Source: Flavisolibacter ginsengisoli DSM 18119 (GTDB taxonomy: Bacteria > Bacteroidota > Bacteroidia > Chitinophagales > Chitinophagaceae). Taken from it: DNA of 64,000 nucleotides. Under the pieces are notes generated by a model, which was not told where the DNA came from, made no database searches, and was given only the letters and a program-made list of their open reading frames with translations. The stretch is from contig NZ_FQUU01000011.1 of NCBI RefSeq assembly GCF_900129295.1, positions 62,001 through 126,000 on the forward strand, written 5' to 3'. A program made the position numbers and the translations under genes. Positions 1 through 8,994 of the stretch are shown piece by piece. Within the stretch, counting starts at the first letter, position 1; every line of letters begins with the position of its first letter.

Positions 1-1281
1 ACCCACGCTGTTGGTGGTCATAGACACACTGGGCTTTCCAAACTGGTCGAAAGTAGGTCTGGAAGAAGTCACTACTTCGCCTTCCATTGGAGGCTTTTCA
101 GAACCGTTTGTTTTTAATACATAGAAAGGAACCACTTTCTCCTGTTTGCCTGCTGCATCACGTGCAGGTATACCAAAGGCAAACTTCGCATCGGAAGGGA
201 AAGCACTGCGGATCTCCTCCATATTCAGGTACGACCTTAATGCATCAGTATCTTTTATAGCTACGGTCAAACCGGGCTTGAAGAATTCCTGCATTAAAGA
301 ACGTTTTCCGGAAAGGGTAGTGTCAGCGGCTTTCTTACCAGTATCTTTTTTCATTTCCTCTGATAACTTACCTGTTTTGGAAGTATCAGCAGGCGTGGTA
401 GTGGCTGCTTTTGTTGTATCTGCAGGGGTTGTGGTTGCAGGTGTATTTTTGGAACCGGTAACAATGGCATTGTAAGCCTGGTCAGCGGCAACAAAAGAAT
501 TCTGCAATTCTTCTATTTTATATACTTCCCAGAACTGGAGGTTGGCAGATGACTGCAGGTACTTACGTACGCGCTCTTCATCCTGCACACCTGGTAATTC
601 TACGGTGATCACACCACGGTCGCGGTCAGGGTTGATGTTGGGCTGTGCCACACCAAACTGGTCGATACGTGTGCGCAATACGCGGAAAGTACGGTCGAAG
701 GCATCATTGGCTTCCTGCCTGATGGCGGCAATTACTTTATCATCACTGTCTGTAACCTTGATGCGGTCCTGGTTACCGGTAGCAAACAAAGAAGCAAGGC
801 GTCCGTTGGGATTCAGCTTTTTATATTCTTCTACAAACAGGGTGATGTAATCTGCGCTGCTGTTGGCTTTCCTGACGTTGGCATTTTCAAGTGCCTTTAA
901 GAAGTTGGGGTCCTTGGTGTTATTGGCCATGGAACGAAGCAAGCCTGAAAGCTCAACTTCCATGGTAACGTTAATACCACCCTGGAGGTCAAGACCCAGG
1001 TTTAATTCTTCCTCTTTGGCTTTCTGGTAACTAACAGGACCTGTGAAACTGTAGTGAACAGTAACATCTTTGGTACTGTCTAATAATCTTTTCAGACGGG
1101 CTTTGTAAACAGAGTCTTTCAAAGTCTCGTCAGCATTAGCATAGTTTTGGGCTACAAAGGATTTAGCCTTTGACTGCATTTTGTTCTCATGGCTACGTAC
1201 CACCCATGTAAAGGATAATTCGTAAATAGAATAAAGGATAAGCAGAATAGTAAAAAAGCGGACTAAGCCTTTCAATTGCAT
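1..1281 (-). CDS. secD: SecD part of SecDF protein-export translocase (3' end outside window)
   Basis: The membrane subunit that uses proton motive force to pull secreted proteins out of the Sec channel. The visible 427 residues hold one N-terminal membrane helix (about residues 5-27), the SecD signature LGLDLQGG at about 96-102 and the start of the periplasmic P1 region. A low-complexity Thr/Ala/Pro/Lys-rich insert (about residues 265-310) interrupts the periplasmic part. In Bacteroidota SecD is usually fused to SecF; the fusion cannot be tested because the gene leaves the window. The start ATG follows a TATCTTTG -7 element on the minus strand. Confidence 0.9.
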   Translation of the reverse strand, partial: MQLKGLVRFFTILLILYSIYELSFTWVVRSHENKMQSKAKSFVAQNYANADETLKDSVYKARLKRLLDSTKDVTVHYSFTGPVSYQKAKEEELNLGLDLQGGINVTMEVELSGLLRSMANNTKDPNFLKALENANVRKANSSADYITLFVEEYKKLNPNGRLASLFATGNQDRIKVTDSDDKVIAAIRQEANDAFDRTFRVLRTRIDQFGVAQPNINPDRDRGVITVELPGVQDEERVRKYLQSSANLQFWEVYKIEELQNSFVAADQAYNAIVTGSKNTPATTTPADTTKAATTTPADTSKTGKLSEEMKKDTGKKAADTTLSGKRSLMQEFFKPGLTVAIKDTDALRSYLNMEEIRSAFPSDAKFAFGIPARDAAGKQEKVVPFYVLKTNGSEKPPMEGEVVTSSRPTFDQFGKPSVSMTTNSVG

Positions 1282-1303
1282 ACACGGTTTTTTTAAGAGT
1301 GGG

Positions 1304-1311
1304 CAAAGATA
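1304..1311 (-). promoter_or_regulatory. -7 promoter element of secD
   Basis: TATCTTTG on the minus strand matches the Bacteroidota TAnnTTTG -7 box and ends 22 bases before the secD ATG. No good -33 TTTG was identified. Confidence 0.55.
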
Positions 1312-1401
1312 GTTTTTTCGCCTTAAATTCAGGCCTTAATTATAAGCCTTTTGGTCGTCTAAAACGGCCTGTTTAAAGGCTTTTAGCCTTTTTTTAGCTT
1401 T

Positions 1402-2697
1402 ATGATATCTAAATACCTTGGGGTACTATTGCTGTTTCCCCTGATAATCTTTAGTAGCTGCCGCACTTCAAAACACACTATGACTCCCTCCCTGGAAATG
1501 AAAAAAGATCCTGGAAAACTGCTTTCATATTCTTTTTTGAAGAACCTGGTCAGGCAGGCTTCACCTCATTTAGACAGCCTGTTACAGTTAAAAGATCAGT
1601 ACCATGTAAAGATCATTTATACGCAGGTTGACAGGTCAGCTTCCGGCAAGCCCAGGTTTACCAATTATTATTACAACGCAGATCCCAACCAGTATTTTTA
1701 TCCTGCTTCCACTGTTAAAATGCCTGTTGCCTTCCTGGCTCTTCAAAAGCTAAACCAGCTAAACCAGCCAGGGCTGGATAAGCAAACCACTATGATCACG
1801 GAATCGGCTTATGCTGGCCAAACACAGGTTTATAATGATCCTTCTTCAGCAGACGGAAGGCCTACAGTGGCACATTACATCAAGAAGATATTTTTGGTCA
1901 GTGATAATGATGCCTTTAACCGGTTGTATGAGTTTTTAGGCCAGGAGTACATTAATGAAAGCCTGCATAAAATGGGGTACGACAGTGCGCAGGTCCTTCA
2001 CAGGCTGGATGTAAGCTTGACCGAAGATCAGAACCGGGCTACCAATCCCGTAAAGTTCTATGATACTGCCTCCCATTTGATTTGGGAAAAACCATTGCTC
2101 AGGAGTGGGATGAGGTACCAAACGCGAAATACCTTGCTGGGAAAAGGATATATGAAAGGAGGTAAACTAATTAATGAACCATTTGACTTTTCAAAAAAGA
2201 ACCGGTTCACATTAATCGACCTGCATTCTATATTAATGAGCGTGATCTTTCCCGAAGCAATGCCCAAAAAGCAACGTTTTCAACTTAATAATGAGGATTA
2301 TGCCTTTTTATATAAGTATATGTCTATGAAACCAGGCGAATCGCAATTTCCTCAATACGATTCCAGTTTCAATGATGCATATTCCAAACTCCTGTTATTT
2401 GGCGGAAAGGGTAAAATAGAAGACCCTGGTATCAGGATCTTTAATAAGGAAGGGGATGCTTATGGTTTTTTAACGGATGTTGCCTACATAGTTGACCTTA
2501 AAAACAATGTGGAGTTTTTTCTGAGTGCCAATATCTATTGCAATTCAGATGGAATATTCAATGATGATCATTATGATTATGAATCAATCGGTTTTCCTTT
2601 CCTAAAAGAACTGGGACAGGTGATCTATCAATATGAATTAAAACGTAACCGTAAGCACAAGGCCTCATTGGATCAATTTAAAATAACCTATGATTAA
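1402..2697 (+). CDS. Class A beta-lactamase-like serine hydrolase lipoprotein
   Basis: A 431-residue protein of the beta-lactamase/penicillin-binding fold. The N-terminus is a lipoprotein signal with a candidate lipidated Cys20. STVK at 103-106 is the SxxK nucleophile motif and SDN at 167-169 is the second active-site motif. A KEG triad followed by a beta-strand near residue 350 sits where a KTG motif is expected. It is much longer than true class A beta-lactamases (about 290 residues) because of inserts after SDN. Periplasmic hydrolysis of a peptidoglycan-like or ester substrate is inferred; resistance is not shown. It stands alone, divergent from secD. Confidence 0.75.
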   Translation: MISKYLGVLLLFPLIIFSSCRTSKHTMTPSLEMKKDPGKLLSYSFLKNLVRQASPHLDSLLQLKDQYHVKIIYTQVDRSASGKPRFTNYYYNADPNQYFYPASTVKMPVAFLALQKLNQLNQPGLDKQTTMITESAYAGQTQVYNDPSSADGRPTVAHYIKKIFLVSDNDAFNRLYEFLGQEYINESLHKMGYDSAQVLHRLDVSLTEDQNRATNPVKFYDTASHLIWEKPLLRSGMRYQTRNTLLGKGYMKGGKLINEPFDFSKKNRFTLIDLHSILMSVIFPEAMPKKQRFQLNNEDYAFLYKYMSMKPGESQFPQYDSSFNDAYSKLLLFGGKGKIEDPGIRIFNKEGDAYGFLTDVAYIVDLKNNVEFFLSANIYCNSDGIFNDDHYDYESIGFPFLKELGQVIYQYELKRNRKHKASLDQFKITYD

Positions 2698-2714
2698 TTA
2701 GTTAGTGTAATACT

Positions 2715-2722
2715 TACATTTG
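2715..2722 (+). promoter_or_regulatory. -7 promoter element of the aminotransferase gene
   Basis: TACATTTG matches TAnnTTTG and lies 18 bases before the ATG of the aminotransferase, downstream of the stop of the serine hydrolase, so the aminotransferase has its own promoter. Confidence 0.55.
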
Positions 2723-2740
2723 TGCCTTTGAAAAATACGC

Positions 2741-3931
2741 ATGGAATTATCTTCATTACTTTCAAGATTCAGTGAGCCCGAAACTTTACGCATGGCCAAA
2801 TTGGGCAGGGAACTGAGGGCCAAAGGTTTAGATATTATTGACCTGAGTTTGGGTGAACCTGATTTTGATACGCCCGAACACATTAAAGAAGCAGCAAAGA
2901 AAGCGATTGATGAAAACTGGAGTCATTACACACCGGTATCAGGATACCTTGATCTCAGGCAGGCTGTATGTTCGAAATTTAAAAGGGATAATAACCTGGA
3001 TTATAAGCCGGAAAATATAGTAGTGTCCACAGGTGCCAAGCAAAGCCTGGCAAACGCTATACTGAGTATTGTAGAAACAGGTGACCAGGTGATCATACCC
3101 ACACCATTTTGGGTAACCTACCAGGCACTGGTGGATATAACAGGCGCGGAAGCGGTGCTATTGAAATCCTCCCTGGAACATGGCTATAAAATAACGCCTG
3201 AAGAACTGGAAGCAGCCATCACACCACGCACAAAGCTTTTTATTTTTTCATCGCCCTGCAACCCAAGTGGATCAGTATATAAAAAAGATGAACTGGAGGG
3301 ACTGGCCCGTGTGTTTGAAAAATATCCGCATATATATATCATATCCGACGAGATATATGAATATATAAACTACGGAGGTAAACCAGAAAGTATTGCACAA
3401 TTTGACTACCTGAAAGACCGGACCATTATCATCAATGGACTGAGTAAGGGTTTTGCGATGACAGGATGGAGACTGGGTTATATGGCAGCTCCAGTTGAAA
3501 TAGCAAAGGCATGCGAAAAATTGCAGGGTCAATTTACCAGCGGAACAAGTTCTATTACACAACGGGCGGCCATCACTGCGCTGACTGCACCCCTGGATGC
3601 AACCCATGAAATGTTAAAGGAATTTGAAAGAAGAAGAAAAAGGGTAATGGAGCTTATGCACGGCATTGAAGGTTTTAAGTTTTCAGAACCCGATGGAGCC
3701 TTTTACGCCTTTCCATGTGTGGATTTTTATTTTGGAAAGTCCGATGGGGAAGAAGTGATCAAAAATGCTGATGACCTTTGTATGTACCTACTGAATAAGG
3801 CACATGTTTCTACCGTTACCGGTAGTGCCTTTGGTGATAGTCAATGTCTAAGGTTATCTTTTGCCAACAGCATGGAAAACATTGAAAAAGGATTTGCCCG
3901 GATTACTGAAGCATTAAAGAAACTGAAGTAG
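2741..3931 (+). CDS. Class I aminotransferase (aspartate aminotransferase type)
   Basis: A fold type I PLP enzyme of 396 residues, the usual length for the bacterial AspB/AAT I-gamma group. Visible motifs are PCNPSG (substrate carboxylate and PLP region) and SKGFAMTGWRLG, where Lys236 is the PLP Schiff-base lysine and the Arg of WRLGY binds the substrate alpha-carboxylate. It most likely transfers amino groups between aspartate (or a related amino acid) and 2-oxoglutarate in the cytoplasm. Substrate preference cannot be read from the sequence; related enzymes use aromatic amino acids or kynurenine. It is transcribed alone and convergent with coaE. Confidence 0.88.
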   Translation: MELSSLLSRFSEPETLRMAKLGRELRAKGLDIIDLSLGEPDFDTPEHIKEAAKKAIDENWSHYTPVSGYLDLRQAVCSKFKRDNNLDYKPENIVVSTGAKQSLANAILSIVETGDQVIIPTPFWVTYQALVDITGAEAVLLKSSLEHGYKITPEELEAAITPRTKLFIFSSPCNPSGSVYKKDELEGLARVFEKYPHIYIISDEIYEYINYGGKPESIAQFDYLKDRTIIINGLSKGFAMTGWRLGYMAAPVEIAKACEKLQGQFTSGTSSITQRAAITALTAPLDATHEMLKEFERRRKRVMELMHGIEGFKFSEPDGAFYAFPCVDFYFGKSDGEEVIKNADDLCMYLLNKAHVSTVTGSAFGDSQCLRLSFANSMENIEKGFARITEALKKLK

Positions 3932-3953
3932 AACCAGGGATATACTTGTGTAA

Positions 3954-4550
3954 TTACTGGAGATGCGAAGCTAATTTCAATAGTGCTTCATGAAGGTGTA
4001 ATACCTGAGGGATCACCAGCTGCTGTTCATCATTGTGAATGATGAAATCACACAGGCGCATCTTGATAATTTCATCCATTTGCCTGTTCATTCTATGCTG
4101 AACCTGCTCGCGGGAAATGGCATCCCTGTCCATGACTCTTTTGATCCTAAGATGAACAGGAGCGGCGACTCCTATTATATAATCCAGTTGTCCTGCTGAA
4201 CCGGCTTCAAATAATAAGGCTGCTTCTTTAATAATATACGGAGCCTTTTGACTGGCTATCCATTTTTCAGCATCAAGAAGGGTGGGAGGGTGTACAAGGC
4301 TATTTAGCAACTCCAGTTTTCCAGGATCATTAAAAACCAATTGGGCCAGGTGGGCTCTATCCAACTGTTCATTTTTGTAAACATCAGCACCGAAATGTTT
4401 GACCATTGCAGCTTTTAAAACAGGATCGGTATGATACAATCTTTTAGATGCTTCATCTGCATAATAGACAGGAACATTCAATAGTTCAAAAACTTTAGCT
4501 ACCGTAGTTTTTCCCGAACCAATACCTCCTGTTAATCCTATCTTAAGCAT
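3954..4550 (-). CDS. coaE: Dephospho-CoA kinase
   Basis: Catalyses the last step of coenzyme A synthesis, phosphorylation of the 3'-hydroxyl of dephospho-CoA. At 198 residues it has normal family length. The P-loop GGIGSGKTT (residues 8-16) opens the protein. The family's DxD-like lid region and the C-terminal HNDEQQ segment are present. It is the last gene of the minus-strand group nusB-DUF1573-yajC-coaE, though a hairpin before it suggests partial transcription termination. Confidence 0.93.
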   Translation of the reverse strand: MLKIGLTGGIGSGKTTVAKVFELLNVPVYYADEASKRLYHTDPVLKAAMVKHFGADVYKNEQLDRAHLAQLVFNDPGKLELLNSLVHPPTLLDAEKWIASQKAPYIIKEAALLFEAGSAGQLDYIIGVAAPVHLRIKRVMDRDAISREQVQHRMNRQMDEIIKMRLCDFIIHNDEQQLVIPQVLHLHEALLKLASHLQ

Positions 4551-4562
4551 ATTGAAATGAAA

Positions 4563-4585
4563 ATCCGAAGCTGTAAGCTTCGGAT
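4563..4585 (-). terminator. Hairpin between yajC and coaE
   Basis: A perfect 10-bp inverted repeat (ATCCGAAGCT / AGCTTCGGAT) with a 3-base loop. On the minus strand it is followed by TTTTCATTTC, so it could act as a weak or attenuating terminator after yajC, just before the coaE ATG. Confidence 0.55.
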
Positions 4586-4607
4586 CTCTAAATTAATTAT
4601 AGTTTAC

Positions 4608-4937
4608 TTATTTTTTCTCCACTACCGGGGTAAGTGGTTTATTGAGTTGCGTTGTCCATTCCATTGAAATAGCACTCTTTTCAATTTTGATATAGCTACC
4701 AGGATTGATCTCGAGTTGAATAGTAGTGCCATCATCATTTACTTTATTGATGGTGCCATGTATTCCTGCTATAGTAACGATCTTGTCACCTTTTTGCAGG
4801 TTATCTATAAAGGTCTTTTGATTCTTAGCTTTTTTAGCCTGTGGCCTGATGAAAAATAACCAAAACACAAGGATCATTAATCCCAGGAAAATGAACTGAA
4901 AAGAACCTCCACCTGCCGGTGCTTGTAATAAATACAT
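4608..4937 (-). CDS. yajC: Preprotein translocase subunit YajC
   Basis: A 109-residue single-pass membrane protein that associates with SecDF. One hydrophobic helix (about residues 14-32) ends in FFIRPQ, the hallmark of YajC. It is followed by the cytoplasmic KGDKIVTIAGIHG segment typical of the family and a beta-rich tail. It lies 22 bases downstream of the DUF1573 gene on the same strand. Confidence 0.93.
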   Translation of the reverse strand: MYLLQAPAGGGSFQFIFLGLMILVFWLFFIRPQAKKAKNQKTFIDNLQKGDKIVTIAGIHGTINKVNDDGTTIQLEINPGSYIKIEKSAISMEWTTQLNKPLTPVVEKK

Positions 4938-4959
4938 ATTAGATGATTGAATGATTAAA

Positions 4960-5403
4960 CTACTTTTTTGTTACGTTAACATTAAATGCCAGGAAATAGG
5001 ACTTTTCTTTGGTATTGGCATTAACGGTAATACTTTTCCGGTGTTCACCTTCTGTCTGGTTTTTACTGTCAAACTTTGCCTTGATAACACCATCACCACC
5101 CGGGGCTATAGGTTCAGTAGGCTTTTCTGCTACAGTGCAGCCACAGCCGGGAATTACACTGGCGATCACCAATGGTTTTGTTCCTGTATTCTTTACATGC
5201 CATGTGATATCCACCACCTGGCCTTCATTTACTTTTCCAAGGTCCTGGAAGGTAGAGTCCACCCACTGAAGGCTGGTATAATTTGCAGAGTCTTCCAGTG
5301 CTACACTATTCAACGAATCCCTGTTGGTAGAAGCGGCCTTCTTGTCTGAATTGGTGCAGGATAGTATCAATCCTGAGATTAAAAAAATGACTAAATACTT
5401 CAT
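4960..5403 (-). CDS. DUF1573 domain lipoprotein
   Basis: A small secreted protein; the ATG at 5403 is chosen over an in-frame TTG further upstream because it begins directly with a lipoprotein signal (SGLILSC). The body is a beta-sandwich-like DUF1573 domain with the hallmark stretch IPGCGCTVAEKP. DUF1573 proteins are very common in Bacteroidota next to yajC; their molecular role is not established. Same strand as yajC and nusB, consistent with an operon. Confidence 0.88.
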   Translation of the reverse strand: MKYLVIFLISGLILSCTNSDKKAASTNRDSLNSVALEDSANYTSLQWVDSTFQDLGKVNEGQVVDITWHVKNTGTKPLVIASVIPGCGCTVAEKPTEPIAPGGDGVIKAKFDSKNQTEGEHRKSITVNANTKEKSYFLAFNVNVTKK

Positions 5404-5443
5404 CTTATAATTTTTGCGTGGCAAAGTTAACCGGAAATAGCCA

Positions 5444-6409
5444 TCAGGGTTTTTCTTCCTTTAAATTATCCTGCGGGGCCACTTTTGTTTTTTTAAACTC
5501 TGTTTTGTGCAGTTTACCTTGTTGCACCAGTTCTTTATGAATATTATCCAGGATACCGTTTACAAACTGGCCACTTTGCTGTGTGCTATATTCCTTGGCT
5601 ATATCTATATATTCATTAATGGTAACCTTGGGTGGTATGGTTTCGAAATAAAGCAATTCAGCCACTCCCATACGCATGATGATCATGTCAAGGGCAGCTA
5701 TCCTTTCAGCATCCCAGTTCTTTAATTTTGGTATGATCAGGGTTTCAAGGTGTTCCTTTTTATCAATGACCGTGGTAATGAGGTTTTTGGCAAAATTCCA
5801 TTTGTCAGCACTTACCACTTCATTAAAATTAATAGCTGAAGGTTTTAATAATAGTCCCTGTACCAACTGAATGACCATATCAGCATCATCATCCCAATTC
5901 ATAAAATGCTCTTCCAGGTGACTGATGAAAACTTCATTGGGAATGAGGAGGTCGTTAAAGAGAAATTCAAGGATCTCTCTTTCTTCCTTAGCGTTTCGCT
6001 CGTTGACACTGATATAAGCACGGTATTGGGGCGACTCGGCTAGTTCGATGTATATCTTTTTAACCAGTTCCTTGTCAATGCGGTTTTCAAATTTTGCCTT
6101 TCCCAGTTGCTGCTGGTAGCTGGCATCTTCTTTAATCCGCCAAAGCAACTCGTTCCCGGCAATTTTGGTGTTGACATTGAGATCTGCTGTGGACGGTAAG
6201 TGTTTGCCAGAACGTACATAAGAATCCTTCTCTGCATATCCAGCTATTTCTGACAAAAAATAAGTGAGGTATAAAAAAAGCTCTTTTGACTGGTCAAAAT
6301 GTTTTTGTAATAAATGGACGGGTTCTCCAGGCTTCAATCCCTGCTCAAGGGTACTTAAAGTGTATATGGTCTGCATCACTTTCACCCTTATATTCCTTCT
6401 GCTAATCAT
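5444..6409 (-). CDS. nusB: Transcription antitermination factor NusB
   Basis: RNA-binding all-helical protein that, with S10, prevents premature termination in rRNA operons. At 321 residues it is the long Bacteroidota form: an N-terminal extension from MISRRNIRVKVMQTIY onwards, with the canonical NusB C-terminal half recognisable as ERIAALDMIIMRMGVAELLYF and the later NEYIDIAKEYS and FVNGILDNI motifs. It is the first gene of the minus-strand group and has its own -7-like element. The C-terminus carries a short charged tail. Confidence 0.9.
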   Translation of the reverse strand: MISRRNIRVKVMQTIYTLSTLEQGLKPGEPVHLLQKHFDQSKELFLYLTYFLSEIAGYAEKDSYVRSGKHLPSTADLNVNTKIAGNELLWRIKEDASYQQQLGKAKFENRIDKELVKKIYIELAESPQYRAYISVNERNAKEEREILEFLFNDLLIPNEVFISHLEEHFMNWDDDADMVIQLVQGLLLKPSAINFNEVVSADKWNFAKNLITTVIDKKEHLETLIIPKLKNWDAERIAALDMIIMRMGVAELLYFETIPPKVTINEYIDIAKEYSTQQSGQFVNGILDNIHKELVQQGKLHKTEFKKTKVAPQDNLKEEKP

Positions 6410-6432
6410 CGTTTAAGAACTATTTGAGCCGG

Positions 6433-6440
6433 CGAAGATA
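6433..6440 (-). promoter_or_regulatory. -7-like promoter element of nusB
   Basis: TATCTTCG on the minus strand, one base off the TAnnTTTG consensus, 23 bases before the nusB ATG. The same TATCTTCG variant precedes two other genes in this window (14226 and 24195). Confidence 0.45.
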
Positions 6441-6519
6441 GGAATGATAGGGTAAATGAAAACAAGGATTAGCTTACTCTATTCGTTAAAACCCCTGTTA
6501 AAGGAGAAAGTATGACGTT

Positions 6520-6819
6520 TTATTGATCTTGCTTCTTTGGTAATATCGTCGTGTCTTTTTTTATTGCAGCATATTGGCTTCCGTTGCTGGGCGTTGCCAC
6601 ATGGCCTGTAGGTGTAGCTCGTTGACCATCTTTCCAATGATAGATCTTCCTGTTGCTGAGTTTTACAGTATCTGTTTTCTGGGTACTTTGTTTATTATCC
6701 TGAGTTCTTTGTTTATAATGGTGTGCCCTGACCTTTTTTTGTGGTGCATTTTTATCCTGGGCAATTGTTATTGTAGCAAAAGCCAATATGCCTATTGTTA
6801 ATAAAGATATTTTCTTCAT
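6520..6819 (-). CDS. Small secreted hypothetical protein
   Basis: About 99 residues from the chosen ATG, which starts directly on a signal peptide (MKKISLLTIGILAFATITIAQ). The mature part is short, basic and rich in Lys, Gln and Thr, with no recognised domain; it contains a YHWKDGQRATPTGHVAT stretch. It sits between nusB and the large PKD protein on the same strand. Probably real because of the clean signal peptide, but the function is unknown. Confidence 0.6.
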   Translation of the reverse strand: MKKISLLTIGILAFATITIAQDKNAPQKKVRAHHYKQRTQDNKQSTQKTDTVKLSNRKIYHWKDGQRATPTGHVATPSNGSQYAAIKKDTTILPKKQDQ

Positions 6820-6873
6820 AATAAAAGAATTATGAAGTATATGTATCAAACAGGTTGCCAAAAGAAAGCAGTC

Positions 6874-8889
6874 TTAACGGATCAGGGTGGCTGTTCCCCT
6901 TAAAACCCTGGTTTCTTTAGTATCCCGATCTGTATATTTCAGGAACCAAACATAGACACCGGAACCCTGGGGCGTTCCGTTGACCTTGCCATCCCAACCT
7001 GTTTTCCAGTTATTTGTTTTATAAACCAGTTGCCCCCAGCGGTTGTACACATTAAATTCCAGTTTTTCAGTTTTTATAGCATTCAGGACCTTTAATACAT
7101 CATTCTTTCCATCATTGTTGGGTGTGAAGGCATTGGGTACGGCCAGGTAACAACTGCTGTAAATAATAATGGGTTTGGTGGCTTTACTCTCACAACCGAA
7201 GCTATCTGTTACTGAATAATTCACAGAATAGGTTTTAGTATTGTACGGTTGGGTATAGGTATGTGCGGGAGATTCCTCTGAGGATTGTGCACCATCACCA
7301 AAAGACCATTGATGTTGTAAAATATGGCCCTGTGCATTGCTGGTAAACTGCACTGGTTCATTGGGACAATTATCCTCGTATGCAGTGAAATCAGCTTTTA
7401 AAAAGTTGTCCAGGAGAACAGACTGGAAACTGGTATCTGTGCAAAAACCATTGCTGACAATGAGTTGGATATCTTTTTTTTCAAACTTTGTATATAGGGC
7501 TGTGGGATTTTGCACAGTGCTGGTTTTATTATCATCCAGGCTCCAATGCCATTCGGTAATGCCATTGCCACCCGGGTGAGAAAACTGGATAGTATCCACA
7601 CTGCAGCCATAGATCTTATTATAGCTAAAATCTGCACTAACAGTATCGAATACAGTAAAGTTGATAGAAGAACCTGCAGGAGTAGGAACTCCACACTCAT
7701 CAATTATTGTATTTCCATCATTTCCTTGCTTTAAGTGCAATGTGAATTGCCCTTGTTTATAAAGAGGGGTTGTTAGATTGATCAGTATTTCCTTTGTAGA
7801 GCCCCCTGAACATTTTGCGGAGGCGCCAAAAATGTCTGCAGCATAAGGGCCTGAAATTGAAAAATCGCTACCATCCGGATCAATGCTTGAACATAGGATC
7901 GGCTTACTAAAAACCAGCTTTAACATCTGTGGCAGGCAATGAACCGGCTCCATATTATCCATAGGAGTAGGTACAAGAGGAAATACTTCAAAATCTATTT
8001 TATCAGCTATTGGTACTGCATTGTCGCAGTAATCCAGCAAAGTGTTTCCGTCATTACCTTTCCTGATACTAACATTGTAATTGCCGGGAGAAAGAGCAGA
8101 TGACAATTGTAATTCAATAGAATCAGTATCGAAGCCTACACTGCAACCAATGCCGGTAGCATTAGTAATGGTTGCTGACCCTGTGCTGAGTATAAAGTCA
8201 GAACCTGAAGGATCAAGGCTTGAACATTTTATTTTCTTCTTTAGCTTGACCCTGATAATATTACGCCCGCAATTGACATCTGCACTTTTCAGTCGTGGAG
8301 TGGTAGAATCAGTAATAACAGCAGTACCATTTTTAAAGGATAGAGAATAGCCAACCTGGGAATCAGTAAAATGACTTACCATCAAAAGGTAAGTATGGCC
8401 TGCTGTGATCTCTGGCATAGCAGCATAGGTACTTCTGTTTTCGTCAGGAATAGAAGCACATTGAATAAAATTCACACCAATACTTGATGCACCCGTATTA
8501 CCAGAACTTCCGGACCAGTTTCCGGTTATGATCATCGATTTATCTTTAAATACATCTTCCGGGTTTCTATTGGTTATATCATAGAGTTGCCAGTCGTAGT
8601 CATCTCCCTGGTCAGTAGGAGAAATAACGAATCCCAATTTCCCTGATTTAAAGCAGGTGAATTTGTACCAATAAGGATTCTTATCCTCGTACACAGCACC
8701 TCCCTGGTCACTGCACCCGGGTACAATCAATGTATGAGAAGAGCAAATAGGTACGGTAGTTTGCTGGAAAACACTTGTGCCACATACAGGAAAAGCAGTG
8801 GAAGGAGTTTGTCCTGGAGTGGTACAGATTTGAGCTTTCCCGCATATGGAGAACAAAAAAAAGGAGAGAATAGAAAAAAAAAGTTTCAT
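6874..8889 (-). CDS. PKD-domain surface protein with gliding motility/T9SS-type C-terminal domain
   Basis: A secreted 671-residue protein with an N-terminal signal peptide. The first ~180 residues resemble a ligand-binding jelly roll. Two SbsA-like Ig-type repeats follow, each with an IxxxxGNDGNTxxDxC motif. Two PKD domains (WSLDDNKTS and WSFGDGAQSS, about residues 425-575) come next, and the last ~90 residues form the gliding-motility-associated C-terminal domain (AVPNAFTPNNDGKNDV, then YNRWGQLVY and GVYVW). This tail is a known type IX secretion signal class, so the protein is probably exported to the cell surface. An inverted repeat covers its translation start. Confidence 0.88.
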   Translation of the reverse strand: MKLFFSILSFFLFSICGKAQICTTPGQTPSTAFPVCGTSVFQQTTVPICSSHTLIVPGCSDQGGAVYEDKNPYWYKFTCFKSGKLGFVISPTDQGDDYDWQLYDITNRNPEDVFKDKSMIITGNWSGSSGNTGASSIGVNFIQCASIPDENRSTYAAMPEITAGHTYLLMVSHFTDSQVGYSLSFKNGTAVITDSTTPRLKSADVNCGRNIIRVKLKKKIKCSSLDPSGSDFILSTGSATITNATGIGCSVGFDTDSIELQLSSALSPGNYNVSIRKGNDGNTLLDYCDNAVPIADKIDFEVFPLVPTPMDNMEPVHCLPQMLKLVFSKPILCSSIDPDGSDFSISGPYAADIFGASAKCSGGSTKEILINLTTPLYKQGQFTLHLKQGNDGNTIIDECGVPTPAGSSINFTVFDTVSADFSYNKIYGCSVDTIQFSHPGGNGITEWHWSLDDNKTSTVQNPTALYTKFEKKDIQLIVSNGFCTDTSFQSVLLDNFLKADFTAYEDNCPNEPVQFTSNAQGHILQHQWSFGDGAQSSEESPAHTYTQPYNTKTYSVNYSVTDSFGCESKATKPIIIYSSCYLAVPNAFTPNNDGKNDVLKVLNAIKTEKLEFNVYNRWGQLVYKTNNWKTGWDGKVNGTPQGSGVYVWFLKYTDRDTKETRVLRGTATLIR

Positions 8890-8893
8890 AAAC

Positions 8894-8989
8894 AGTTTCC
8901 TGGCCTTGATAGTTGAGCTTACAAATATCTAAAATGCTGCACAGGAAGCTAATAATTTATTGCTAAAGCTATCAACGGCCAGGAAAACT
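8894..8989 (-). promoter_or_regulatory. Long imperfect inverted repeat in the leader of the PKD protein gene
   Basis: Arms at 8894-8912 and 8969-8989 pair over about 19 bp with two single-base bulges, separated by 56 bases. On the minus strand the second arm contains AGGAAAC just before the ATG at 8889, so the folded RNA would cover the ribosome-binding area. The stem is not followed by a T-run, which argues against a plain terminator. Confidence 0.5.
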
Positions 8990-8994
8990 ATTAT

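Noticed and set aside
1402-2697. Antibiotic-resistance beta-lactamase
   Set aside because: SxxK and SDN are present, but the length and inserts differ from class A enzymes; only a serine-hydrolase assignment is supported.
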